15,670 nt of DNA, taken from Desulfobacteraceae bacterium (GTDB lineage: Bacteria; Desulfobacterota; Desulfobacteria; Desulfobacterales; SURF-15). Of this stretch, positions 1-6,816 are shown piece by piece. The position numbers and the translations under genes are program-made. Position 1 is the stretch's first letter. Every line of letters starts with the position of its first letter. Below the pieces are notes generated by a model. That model ran no database searches and had not been told where the DNA came from. It was given only the letters and a program-made list of their open reading frames with translations. The stretch spans positions 1 through 15,670 of the forward strand of contig QZKK01000008.1 in NCBI GenBank assembly GCA_003599475.1. The letters are read 5' to 3'.

Positions 1-93
1 GGTGCCGGCCTTGCCGGTCAGGAAAATGTTCCGGTCGGTGTACTCCACAAAGTCATGGGCCAGTTGAAGCTCCGGGTTGGAAGGGGTGCTCAT
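1..93 (-). CDS. N-terminus of a P-loop helicase-like ATPase (partial)
   Basis: Reading the minus strand from the ATG at 93 gives 31 codons running off the left edge. The peptide has NPELQLAHDFVEYT followed by RNIFLTGKAGT, and the last residues are the start of a Walker A loop (GxxGxGKT, the rest lying outside). This opening resembles bacterial Pif1/RecD-like helicase proteins that begin with a short helix and then the P-loop. That assignment is from family memory; the catalytic helicase motifs are outside the window. An AGGA lies only 2 nt before the ATG, a weak ribosome site. The start context is duplicated 37 bp upstream (see the repeat). CDS is near certain, helicase identity is likely, and substrate is unknown. 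Confidence 0.65.
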   Translation of the reverse strand, partial: MSTPSNPELQLAHDFVEYTDRNIFLTGKAGT

Positions 94-138
94 GGTCCTG
101 GCTTGTCCAAGTTTAAGGTATCTTGCTCATGGTCCTGG
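87..138 (-). repeat. Duplicated translation-start segment with a 5-codon mini-ORF
   Basis: The 15-mer TGCTCATGGTCCTGG occurs at 87-101 and again at 124-138. On the minus strand each copy reads CCAGGACCATGAGCA, that is, the ribosome-site-like AGGA, the ATG and the second codon of the helicase-like gene. From the upstream ATG (130) the frame reads M-S-K-I-P and stops at 113, which is 19 nt before the real start. It may be a chance tandem duplication, or a short upstream cistron that affects translation. The sequence shows the repeat directly; any regulatory role is inference. Confidence 0.6.
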
Positions 139-584
139 GTTTGCTAAATATGTCTTTTTGATCAGAAGTGCTTCGAATGTGACCTCCGACAAATGGGCCG
201 TTTGAGACGTTTATGAGCCGTTTGCATGAAGGATTCTGATTACCGCTTCGTCGGCTTTGCCGGATTTCTGTCGGATTTAGCCCTCGCGAAAGCCATTCCG
301 CTCGGTGTATCGCTCAAAGATGGGGCATTCTTTGCAGTTAGGCCTCCCCTCAATGTCCCCTTTTACAAGAACAGCGATCGGTTGACAAGCCTTGTCTTTT
401 CAAAAAGTTACTTTTTTACTTGACAGGGGGAATATAGAACGTCCATGGATTCTCTAATCCTAATCCCTTACCCTATCCTGTGTGTGCGTGATTGACGCAC
501 AAGATCAGATACACTATGATTCAGTCACTCTCATAAAAAAGAGGGAGATTCTCATGAACGGTCTTTTTCTTCCCATTCGCCTGT
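94..584. other. Gene-poor stretch with small palindromes
   Basis: No convincing gene lies in these 490 bases. A 65-codon plus-strand frame (226-423) has no ribosome site and an uncharacteristic composition. On the minus strand a short frame ending at 269-271 contains an N-C-K-E-C-P-I-F-E-R-Y string, but it has no start codon before an upstream stop, so it could be a gene remnant. Two small inverted repeats are visible: GACAAG-C-CTTGTC at 384-396, and GTGCGT-GATTG-ACGCAC at 484-500. Neither is followed by a long T run. Their function is unknown. Confidence 0.5.
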
Positions 585-978
585 ATGGATTTTGGAGAAG
601 GAGAATGGTGCTCGAGAAAGCACATCATAATGCATTCCCTCGAATCAAAGAATGACACGATTACAATTACGGCTGATGACCGTGAACAAAAGGGTGAAGT
701 TATTGCCGCGCTCATGGATATGAGGGGAGTTGCTGTTAAAATACGGCGCCTCTCCATTGGTGATTACCAGGCTGGCCGGGTAATATTCGAAAGGAATCGG
801 ACGTGAACGAGCCATCAAGCTGTTAGAGCACTTTGGCAGTGTCGAAAGGGTAATTACGGCAGATCGGGAGGAATTGGAATCCGTTGACGGTATCGGTAAA
901 GATACCGCAAAGAAAATAAGATGGGCCGTGAGTGAACAAATTGCTGCCTATGGATTTGATACCGATTTTCCAATTTGA
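585..978 (+). pseudogene. ERCC4/XPF-type nuclease with the middle deleted
   Basis: The 5' part (ATG at 585, or 630 in the same frame) encodes ITADDREQKGEVIAAL and then RRLSIGDYQAGRVIFER, the start of an ERCC4 (XPF/Mus81/Hef-type) nuclease domain. Here the frame breaks, stopping at about 806. From 793 in a second frame the sequence continues GIGRERAIKLLEHFGS, then VDGIGKDTAKKIRWAVSEQ, stopping at 976-978. This is a tandem helix-hairpin-helix DNA-binding end. In intact homologues well over 60 residues of nuclease core lie between these parts, so an internal deletion has also shifted the frame. The junction falls inside the catalytic ERKxxxD motif (ER is kept, then N). Intact relatives cut branched or flapped DNA. 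This copy cannot encode a working nuclease. Confidence 0.85.
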
Positions 979-1011
979 GAACATCTTCACACAGCCACTG
1001 TCCGAATTCGA

Positions 1012-1189
1012 TCATATTCCCTCGGCGTCCTGTTCCCGCAACCGGACGAATTCCCTTAACATGGAGATGACCTCCCGGGCCTGTCTTACGGCCGTCTCCA
1101 TCTTCTTCGGAAATCTGCACCAACTCCTTGTAGTCAGCCTTCTGTCGTTTCTCGAACAACAAGTGGACTATTCTTGAAAAACGAAAAAC
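1012..1189 (-). pseudogene. 3' remnant of a HEPN-domain gene, frameshifted
   Basis: Minus-strand translation gives FSRIVHLLFEKRQKADYKEL followed by VQISEE. This matches the C-terminal half of HEPN-domain proteins (the ADY...L..IS-E segment). At about position 1100 the frame shifts by one base, and the next frame continues METAVRQAREVISMLREF, then VRLREQ, to a TGA at 1012-1014. That is the helical tail expected for the family. The N-terminal half is absent and no start codon belongs to it. HEPN proteins are usually toxins or nucleases paired with MNT nucleotidyltransferases. Family recognition is by memory of typical HEPN tails. The frameshift could be a sequencing error, but the missing front half could not. 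Confidence 0.6.
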
Positions 1190-1199
1190 CTTCCCGCAG

Positions 1200-1400
1200 C
1201 AAAACGGCGTCGATGTTGTCCGCCAAGCGCCGCGGCGCGCGGCAGCGGCAGACGACAAAACCGCGCCGAGCCTTTTGCGGGTATGCCTCAAGGAACCGCT
1301 TGATGTTGGAAGCATCGGCCAGGGAAGGGGCGTCGGTGGCTTTTACTTCGATGGGGATCGTCTCATCGGGCGTTTCCAGCACATAATCAAACTGATTACG
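1200..1400 (-). pseudogene. 3' remnant of a DUF4143-type ATPase gene
   Basis: Within a longer minus-strand open frame, codons from about 1400 to 1200 read QFDYVLETPDETIPIEVKAT and then FLEAYPQKARRGFVVCRC, followed by RRLADNIDAV. This is the C-terminal DUF4143 region of the common AAA+ ATPase/DUF4143 family, which has a restriction-nuclease-like core (D...IEVKA). The AAA+ half is missing. The frame runs without a stop into HEPN-like sequence at about 1189, so the two ruins are joined with roughly 10 bases between. The upstream edge lies within about 50 bp of the start of the opposite-strand aminotransferase. Coordinates mark only the recognisable part. Confidence 0.7.
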
Positions 1401-1446
1401 TTGCCGGCAATTGGAAAAGAGCCCGTTCCGTGGTAAAAATACGGGC

Positions 1447-2622
1447 ATGTTTTCAGACCGATGCAACTGGGATCTATCCCCCAACCGGATGGCGCTTCTC
1501 CTTGAGGCCAAAAGGGCCGCAGGGGAGAAGGTCATCGACCTGACGGCGTCAAATCCGACAAAGGCGGGTTTTCTCTTTCCTGAAGCAAAGATCCGGAAGG
1601 CGATCTCGCAGCCCGGCTCCATCGTCTATGAACCCGATTCCCGCGGGCTGAGATCCGCCCGCCGTGCGGTTGCAGCCTACTACCGGCAAAGAGGGGAAGA
1701 GATCGATCCGGATTCGATCGTGCTTACAGCCGGCACAAGCGAGGCGTACGGGTTTCTTTTCAAACTGATCGGAGATCCCGGAGACGAGGTCCTGATTCCT
1801 CATCCCGGATACCCTCTGCTTTCCTACCTTTCCTCACTCGAATCCCTGCGGTATGTGTACTATCCGCTGCGATACTGCGATACAAAAGGGTGGAGAATCG
1901 ATTTGGAGATTCTATCCGCCCTCATCACCTCCAGAACCCGGGCCATCGTCCTGGTGCACCCCAACAACCCGACCGGATCTTATGTAAAGCAGGAGGAATG
2001 GGAGGGCATCAACCGGTTATGCGAAGGGCAGGGGATCGCAAGGATCGTCGATGAGGTTTTTTACGATTTCTCCAGTGAGAGGGCTCCTGACAGGGTGCGT
2101 TCGGTCTCAAACGACAGCGGGGCGCTCACTTTCCTTCTGAACGGCTTTTCAAAGATCCTGGGCCTGCCTCAGATGAAGCTCGGATGGATTGTCACCGCGG
2201 GGGACCCCGGCTTCAGCAGGCCGGCGGGGGAGCGGCTGGAAACGATCGCCGATTTCTATCTGTCCGTCGGCACTCCCGTTCAGCTTGCCGCCGAAAGCCT
2301 GCTCTTGGAGCGGAAATCGATTCAGGAACAGATCCAGGCGCGCCTTTTAGAAAACGAAGCCTGGCTGAAGAGACAAGCTGCCAAGACATCCAATTTCCGG
2401 GTGCTGATCCGGGAAGGGGGCTGGTATGCGGTCCTATCGGTAACCCATCCGTCGGCAGACGAAGAGATTGCCTGCCGGCTTCTCGAAACCGAAAACACGC
2501 TCATTCATCCCGGAAGCTTCTATGAATTTCACCGGGATGGTTTTTTCGTGGTCAGCCTGCTGACGCCTCCGGACGTTTTTCGCGAAGGGGCAACCCGTTT
2601 TTTCTCATGCTTCGGGGTATAG
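1447..2622 (+). CDS. PLP-dependent class I/II aminotransferase
   Basis: A 391-residue protein of normal length for fold-type I aminotransferases. Visible motifs are GTSEAY (about 96-101), HPNNPTG (171-177), VDEVFYDF (201-208, with the cofactor-binding Asp202 and Tyr206) and the Schiff-base lysine in NGFSK (Lys236). I chose ATG 1447 because the family begins with the S-x-x-x-x-WDL-x-x-N pattern seen right after it. An in-frame TTG at 1411 would add 12 residues and lies inside the DUF4143 ruin. No clear ribosome site precedes either start. It should transfer amino groups between amino and keto acids in the cytoplasm; the substrate cannot be read off. The C-terminal VVSLLTPP segment lacks the Arg often seen there in aspartate aminotransferases, so substrate choice may differ. 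Confidence 0.88.
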   Translation: MFSDRCNWDLSPNRMALLLEAKRAAGEKVIDLTASNPTKAGFLFPEAKIRKAISQPGSIVYEPDSRGLRSARRAVAAYYRQRGEEIDPDSIVLTAGTSEAYGFLFKLIGDPGDEVLIPHPGYPLLSYLSSLESLRYVYYPLRYCDTKGWRIDLEILSALITSRTRAIVLVHPNNPTGSYVKQEEWEGINRLCEGQGIARIVDEVFYDFSSERAPDRVRSVSNDSGALTFLLNGFSKILGLPQMKLGWIVTAGDPGFSRPAGERLETIADFYLSVGTPVQLAAESLLLERKSIQEQIQARLLENEAWLKRQAAKTSNFRVLIREGGWYAVLSVTHPSADEEIACRLLETENTLIHPGSFYEFHRDGFFVVSLLTPPDVFREGATRFFSCFGV

Positions 2623-2655
2623 GTCGCGAAATAGAAAAAATGCAGAGTCTGGGGT

Positions 2656-3360
2656 TCAGTAGTCCTCGATGGCGCCGGTCATGACGGTGCACGCGTAGCG
2701 ATGGGAGATGCTTCTTTTCAGCACCGGGTCGATGATGCTGAAGCCGTAGGCTTTCCCCATCACCAGCCCTCCCAGGGTGCCGATCGTGCCGGAAAAAAGC
2801 ACGAACCCGTCTTCCAAGGCGCCCAGCCGCTTTTCGAGGAAGCGGGTCCAGTAGGTGGGATCCAGAATCGCGCCGCAGATGTCCCGCTGATAGAGCCGGG
2901 TTTCACCGTCCTTCTCCACGGTGCATTCGAGCACGAGCCGGTCGAAGTGCTCCTTGACCTCCTCGTAGGGCCAGACGCTCGGAGCCATCACGTTCAGACA
3001 CATGTTTTTTGCCTTGGGAACCGAATGGATTTCCAGCTTCCGATCCGTGTGATCCGAGCCGACGCCGATCAACATCTCCCCCCGATGCCGGAGGAGCACC
3101 CATTCCACCTCTCCGGAAGTCTCCTCCCCGTGCACCTGAATGGATTCCGATGTGGCAAGGAGGTGGTTTCCCAGGGAAAAGAGGGTCGGAATGTGCTTGG
3201 GAGCCGGAACTCCCAGGCGGGCAAGCTCGTCGATGTGGTGCTGCAGGGCCTTGCGGTCCCGGCCCACCCAACCTGCGTTGAACTGGCGCTCGACACGGAA
3301 GTCGATCTCCCGGGCCGGGAGGGATCGTCTCTGAACCGAAAGCCTGAGGATATTTTCCAT
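2656..3360 (-). CDS. DUF2848 family protein (fumarylacetoacetate-hydrolase-like)
   Basis: A 234-residue protein starting at the ATG at 3360, chosen because AAGGAGG sits 7 nt before it; an in-frame ATG at 3387 lacks this. Family hallmarks are NAGWVGRDR near the N-terminus, IDELARLGVPAP, GEETSGEVEWVLL, GVGSDHTDR in the middle and LFSGTIGT near the end. DUF2848 proteins look like fumarylacetoacetate-hydrolase-fold metal-dependent enzymes, but no reaction is firmly assigned. The SGEVE and GSDHTD acidic residues are plausible metal ligands (inference). It is third in line after the RRM and rhlB genes, 27 nt after the rhlB stop, so co-transcription is likely, although a functional link to RNA work is not obvious. 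Confidence 0.85.
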   Translation of the reverse strand: MENILRLSVQRRSLPAREIDFRVERQFNAGWVGRDRKALQHHIDELARLGVPAPKHIPTLFSLGNHLLATSESIQVHGEETSGEVEWVLLRHRGEMLIGVGSDHTDRKLEIHSVPKAKNMCLNVMAPSVWPYEEVKEHFDRLVLECTVEKDGETRLYQRDICGAILDPTYWTRFLEKRLGALEDGFVLFSGTIGTLGGLVMGKAYGFSIIDPVLKRSISHRYACTVMTGAIEDY

Positions 3361-3387
3361 CCGGCAGCCTCCTTCTTCCGAGTACAA

Positions 3388-4947
3388 TCAAGCGGCTGAA
3401 TGTACAGCCCTTTTATGTTCCGTATGCCGCCGCCCTCGTTTTCTTCTTGACGGCAGGCCGGGATCGGCCGGGCGGGATCTCCTGCCGGCGGGGGGCTTTC
3501 CGTTTCCCTTGGCAAAGATCGGTTCAGGCATGATGAGGCATTCAGCTTCCGGTTCGGTGCAACTCAGTTTTCGCTTTATGAATTCTTCGATTGCCGGTAT
3601 GTAAAAGGAATCTCTTTCATCCGCGAAGCTGAAGGCGGTTCCGCTTGCGCCGGCCCGGCCGGTACGCCCGATCCGGTGCACATAACTTTCCGGGTCATGT
3701 GGCAGGGAGAAGTTGAAGACATAATCCATCCCGTCGATGTGGATGCCCCGCCCGGCCACATCCGTGGCAACCAGGACCCGGATTTTCCCCGCCTTGAATT
3801 GATCGAGATGGCGGGTCCGAATCTTCTGGGGGATATCACCGGAAAGCATGGAGCAGTTGATCCCGTGGCGGGAAAGCATATCCGCAAGCCGTGCCACTTC
3901 GTCTTTTCGATTGCAGAAAACCAGGACCCGGTCCAGGTTTTTGCCGACGATGGTATTATACAGGAGCGCAAACTTCTGACTGCTGGTGACGGTATATACC
4001 ACATGATCGACGGTTTCGACCGCAACCTGATCGGGCTCGATTTCGATGCTGATCGAATCGCGGGTCCATTGGGCGGCCAGCCGGATGACCTCTTCCGTCA
4101 GCGTCGCACTGAAAAGCAGGGTCTGCCGTTTGTCTTTGTTGGGGGTGCTGTAGACGATTTTTCGCAGATCCGGGATAAAACCCATGTCCAGCATGCGATC
4201 GGCTTCATCGATGACCAGGATTTCAACCTTCTTCAAGGAGATTTCATGCTGCCGCTGAAAATCGAGAAGCCTTCCGGGGGTCGCCACGACGATATCGACC
4301 GGACCGGAGGATAATTGCTTCTTTTGCTTTCCGTAATCCATACCCCCGAATACGGAAACCACCCTGAGTTCCGTGTATTTGGCAAGCAGGAGGGCTTCTT
4401 GGGTAATCTGAAGCACCAGCTCCCGGGTGGGTGCAAGGATCAGGGCACGGGGAGCGCCGGAAGCCCGATTTTCGTGAATCGGGTTGTTCAGCATTCTGGC
4501 AATGAGGGTGATCAGAAATGCGGCCGTTTTGCCCGTACCGGTTTGCGCCCGCCCGCTTGCATCCCTGCCGGACAGCGTACTGGGGAGTATGTCGGCCTGA
4601 ATGGGTGTGCAGTATTCAAACCCGATATCGCTGATGGCATGGAGCAGCCGGTCCGGAAGACCCAGATCGTGAAAGCGGGTTTTATCTTCGGCGATTCCGA
4701 CATCGAACTGCGAAACGCTCCAGTCGTTTTCCGGCCTGCTTTTTTCTTTTCTCTTCGGGGTCCGGCCGCAGCGAGGCTGGCTTTCCTGTTCAAAAGGAAC
4801 CGGCATCGATTCGGAGCGGGGCAGCCGGATGGATTTACCGCCTCTCCGGCTCCTCCGCTTCGGGGTTATTTCTGCGATCCCGACAGCATACGGGAAAATT
4901 TCTTCCTTAGCTTCATTCACTTCATTGTTTGGATTCGATTGCGTCAT
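3388..4947 (-). CDS. rhlB: DEAD-box RNA helicase, RhlB type
   Basis: A 519-residue protein with all DEAD-box motifs. After a basic, low-complexity N-terminal extension (1-90) come the Q-motif region (FHDLGL...GFEYCTPIQ, 92-117), Walker A AQTGTGK (134-140), PTREL, TPGR, DEAD (247-250), SAT (280-282), ATDVAGRGIHI (394-404) and HRIGRTGR. The C-terminal tail is Arg/Lys-rich. Core wording closely follows Pseudomonas-type RhlB rather than E. coli RhlE, hence the symbol. It unwinds short RNA duplexes using ATP in RNA decay, ribosome assembly or cold adaptation. The ATG at 4947 lies 19 nt after the RRM gene stop; the open frame extends further upstream only through overlap with that gene. The ribosome site is weak (CAGGG), suggesting translational coupling. 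Confidence 0.9.
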   Translation of the reverse strand: MTQSNPNNEVNEAKEEIFPYAVGIAEITPKRRSRRGGKSIRLPRSESMPVPFEQESQPRCGRTPKRKEKSRPENDWSVSQFDVGIAEDKTRFHDLGLPDRLLHAISDIGFEYCTPIQADILPSTLSGRDASGRAQTGTGKTAAFLITLIARMLNNPIHENRASGAPRALILAPTRELVLQITQEALLLAKYTELRVVSVFGGMDYGKQKKQLSSGPVDIVVATPGRLLDFQRQHEISLKKVEILVIDEADRMLDMGFIPDLRKIVYSTPNKDKRQTLLFSATLTEEVIRLAAQWTRDSISIEIEPDQVAVETVDHVVYTVTSSQKFALLYNTIVGKNLDRVLVFCNRKDEVARLADMLSRHGINCSMLSGDIPQKIRTRHLDQFKAGKIRVLVATDVAGRGIHIDGMDYVFNFSLPHDPESYVHRIGRTGRAGASGTAFSFADERDSFYIPAIEEFIKRKLSCTEPEAECLIMPEPIFAKGNGKPPAGRRSRPADPGLPSRRKRGRRHTEHKRAVHSAA

Positions 4948-4966
4948 CTGTTTTGCCCTGCCTGGT

Positions 4967-5284
4967 TTAATAACGACGCCCGCCGCCCCTGGGTCCGCCG
5001 AATCCGCCGCCGCCGCCGGGCCTCGAGCCTCCACGGTCTCCTGTACGCGGTCGGGCTTCGTTGACGTTCAGGCTCTGGCCTTTCAAGTCCTTCCCATTGA
5101 GAGATTCGATTGCTGCCTGGCCCTGGGCCTTATCCGGCATCTCCACGAATCCGAACCCCTTTGACTCGCCGCTGTATTTATCTTTGATAATACTGGCTGA
5201 CGTCACTTCTCCGAAAGCTGCAAAAGCCTCCTTCAAATCTTCTTCTTTAACATTGCGCGACAGGTTGCCTATATAAATATTCAT
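4967..5284 (-). CDS. Glycine-rich RRM RNA-binding protein
   Basis: A 105-residue protein: one RNA-recognition motif (1-80) plus an Arg/Gly tail ending GGGRRY. RNP2 is IYIGNL (3-8) and RNP1 is KGFGFVEM (42-49), with the aromatic residues for RNA stacking present. ATG 5284 is chosen because AAAGGGGAT lies just upstream and RRM proteins of this size start M-x-IYIGNL; an in-frame ATG at 5332 would add 16 unrelated residues. Bacterial proteins of this type resemble cyanobacterial cold-inducible Rbp proteins and bind single-stranded RNA. Its placement 19 nt ahead of rhlB suggests the pair act together as RNA chaperone and helicase, perhaps in the cold (inference). Confidence 0.92.
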   Translation of the reverse strand: MNIYIGNLSRNVKEEDLKEAFAAFGEVTSASIIKDKYSGESKGFGFVEMPDKAQGQAAIESLNGKDLKGQSLNVNEARPRTGDRGGSRPGGGGGFGGPRGGGRRY

Positions 5285-5435
5285 TCTTGATCCCCTTTCA
5301 TCGTTGAGATTTGCTGTACTGTAAATGAACAAGTGAATTCTACGAAAGACGGTTGGAATTCAACACGATTGATTTTCATCATTTTCGGGTCACCCAGCGA
5401 CAGTTCGATGGGTTGGCACTTTTGATTGGAATGCA
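5285..5435 (-). promoter_or_regulatory. Leader region of the RRM-rhlB-DUF2848 operon
   Basis: About 150 bases precede the RRM start on the minus strand. They hold the ribosome site (AAAGGGGATCAAGA before ATG) and AT-rich segments. I see no confident -35/-10 pair. An in-frame minus-strand frame crosses the region but lacks family resemblance. A promoter is expected here from the gene layout because the neighbouring plus-strand remnant points away. The exact start of transcription is not visible. Confidence 0.3.
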
Positions 5436-5651
5436 GTGATCGAAGCGGTGATTGCAAAGTATCCTTATATAGAGCGGTTACGGTTTCCACAACCCGAGCT
5501 GACACACCCGTTGGATCTGGCTCGTATATATCGCAGGATCGATTACCTGAATGGATATACGAAAGTCTTTTCACCGAGGCAGGCAGGGCAGAGTTTAATT
5601 CTCAAGATCACGTGTTCGAGTGATGATGGAGAGGTCAGATCACGAATGTGA
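5436..5651 (+). pseudogene. Possible decayed MNT-type nucleotidyltransferase
   Basis: A 71-codon frame from GTG 5436 reads IEAVIAKYPYIERLRF and then LDLARIYRRIDYLN, ending at TGA 5649-5651. The first piece resembles the helix and strand before the GSRA motif of minimal nucleotidyltransferases. The second resembles the helix that follows their DxD motif (the LARIY.-ID.L pattern). The GSxxxG and DxD catalytic core that should lie between is missing, so if the reading is right this is an internally deleted gene. A terminator-like hairpin starts at the stop codon, which fits a former gene end. There is no clear ribosome site. It could also be an unrecognised small gene or chance. Confidence 0.4.
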
Positions 5652-5675
5652 AAAAAACCTGCGAGGCGCTTTTTT
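5651..5675 (+). terminator. Terminator-like hairpin
   Basis: Seven A residues, then CCT-GCG-AGG (a 3-bp stem with a 3-nt loop), then CGC and six T residues. The A and T runs can extend the stem across a small bulge, giving the A-stem-T shape of a bidirectional intrinsic terminator. It begins at the stop codon of the possible nucleotidyltransferase remnant. The GC part of the stem is short, so the strength is uncertain. Confidence 0.4.
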
Positions 5676-5911
5676 GCGGTTAACCTCAGCTTCTAAATCC
5701 TTTTACAGAAAGTTTATGGTGCAATCTATCAGAGATTTTTCGCATTTGCAACAGTTAAAAGAGAACTGCGCCGTTTTTCGCGTGCTCAACCATTCTTCAA
5801 TTATGAATAACGGCCCGAAGAAGCTTGATTCACGAAGATTTGGTTGTTATGAACGGGTCATCGTAATTAACAGGGCCGGGAGTCTGAAATTTCATTATTG
5901 GAGAACCGCAT
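5676..5911. other. Intergenic region before the Rossmann-fold gene
   Basis: AT-rich 236-bp spacer. A plus-strand frame runs through it (5620-6069) but overlaps the real gene at 5912 in another frame and has no family resemblance. A promoter for the 5912 gene should lie here, but I see no confident -35/-10 pair. Nothing else was recognised. Confidence 0.4.
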
Positions 5912-6598
5912 ATGTCATTCTGCACGGCTGTTGTTGGAGCGGGTCGAATGGGTTCGCTGATCGCCGAACAATTACCTGCCGGTACAGAGAAAATCATCAT
6001 CGACAGCGATTTGGAAAAAGCATCTCGACTGGCCGAAAAGGTCAAAGGGAAGGCATCCGACAACCTTGAGAGTGCCGCAGAAGCCGATCTGACGGCAGTG
6101 GTCCTTCCGGCCCCCGCCGTGAAAGAGACCGTTTTCCGGTTGGCCGGTATTGTACGGAAAGGGGCGATGATCCTAAACATGGCTACCGCGGCACATATCG
6201 ATCCGGATTCATTCGGAAAAGACGAAAGCGTCGCCATTATCGATGCCAAGATCATCGGTCATGCCGGATCCATGCGCAGAGGAGAGCCCGGGATTGTCGT
6301 GGTCGGGTGCAGAGACGAGAATCGTTTCAGCCGCATCCGGGAGCAGTTTCCCGGGTTTTTCAAGGTCGTCCGGGGGGAGCCTGATATCGTGGAGAAGATC
6401 AACCGGATCGGATCCTCCCATGGCATCCGGGCTGCCGTGACCGCACGCTGCGAGCTGCAGAAGTTGAATATTCCGGATGAGTGGATCGATGTGGCGATCC
6501 GTACCGTCTGTGCCGGTACGATCAAATCGTTTGTGGAAAAAGATTTGGGGCATTTCGCTCTGGAGCTGGTTAAAATCGTAGAACAAGAGATGTCTTGA
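5912..6598 (+). CDS. NAD(P)-binding Rossmann-fold protein (ProC/F420-oxidoreductase-like)
   Basis: A 228-residue protein. The N-terminus reads TAVVGAGRMGSLIAEQL (GxGxxG dinucleotide-binding loop at about 8-14), then a beta strand ending in an acidic residue (IIIDSDLEKA), as in NAD(H)-binding Rossmann folds. The middle (VVLPAPAVKETV, and KGAMILNMATA) matches the pattern of ProC-like and F420-dependent-reductase-like folds. The C-terminal half is helical and not recognised. GGAG lies 9 nt before the ATG, supporting the start. It is probably a cytoplasmic dehydrogenase or reductase; the substrate is unknown. It is shorter than typical ProC (about 270), lacking the full dimerisation domain, so pyrroline-5-carboxylate reductase is unlikely. 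The gene stands 218 nt before the FAD oxidoreductase. Confidence 0.8.
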   Translation: MSFCTAVVGAGRMGSLIAEQLPAGTEKIIIDSDLEKASRLAEKVKGKASDNLESAAEADLTAVVLPAPAVKETVFRLAGIVRKGAMILNMATAAHIDPDSFGKDESVAIIDAKIIGHAGSMRRGEPGIVVVGCRDENRFSRIREQFPGFFKVVRGEPDIVEKINRIGSSHGIRAAVTARCELQKLNIPDEWIDVAIRTVCAGTIKSFVEKDLGHFALELVKIVEQEMS

Positions 6599-6816
6599 GC
6601 ATCGCGGATGTGCAAGCTTTATGATTCATTTCCTATGCTTGCCGTTATCATCGATTCCAACGCTTTAAGCTGTCCTTGCCTCCCGGTTTCGATCGGAAAG
6701 AATACATTGAATACCTTATACCACGGTGTAGTCCGAATGCTTACCCCTAGATCGGAACGAAGGTTCACGATACTTTACGTTTTTTTTTATCCATGAACAA
6801 GCAAGGGGGCAAGCAT
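6599..6816. other. Spacer before the FAD oxidoreductase
   Basis: 218 bases without a convincing gene. Imperfect signals are an inverted pair GCAAGC (6612-6617) and GCTTGC (6637-6642) separated by 19 nt, which could end the preceding transcript weakly, and a run of eight T residues shortly before the next gene. A 62-codon frame (6608-6796) has no ribosome site. An ATG at 6793 lies in frame with the next gene but lacks a ribosome site. Confidence 0.4.

Noticed and set aside
226..423. 65-codon plus-strand frame in the left gene-poor region
   Set aside because: It has no ribosome site or recognisable motif, and a minus-strand remnant fits part of the same stretch equally well.
4315..5064. 249-codon plus-strand open frame opposite rhlB and the RRM gene
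   Set aside because: It is a shadow of two strongly supported minus-strand genes, and its translation has no recognisable domain.
5620..6069. 149-codon plus-strand frame overlapping the start of the Rossmann-fold gene
   Set aside because: Its second half overlaps a well-supported gene in another frame and its first half looks non-coding.
6608..6796. 62-codon plus-strand frame before the FAD oxidoreductase
   Set aside because: It has no ribosome site and no similarity, and it lies in an otherwise typical intergenic spacer.
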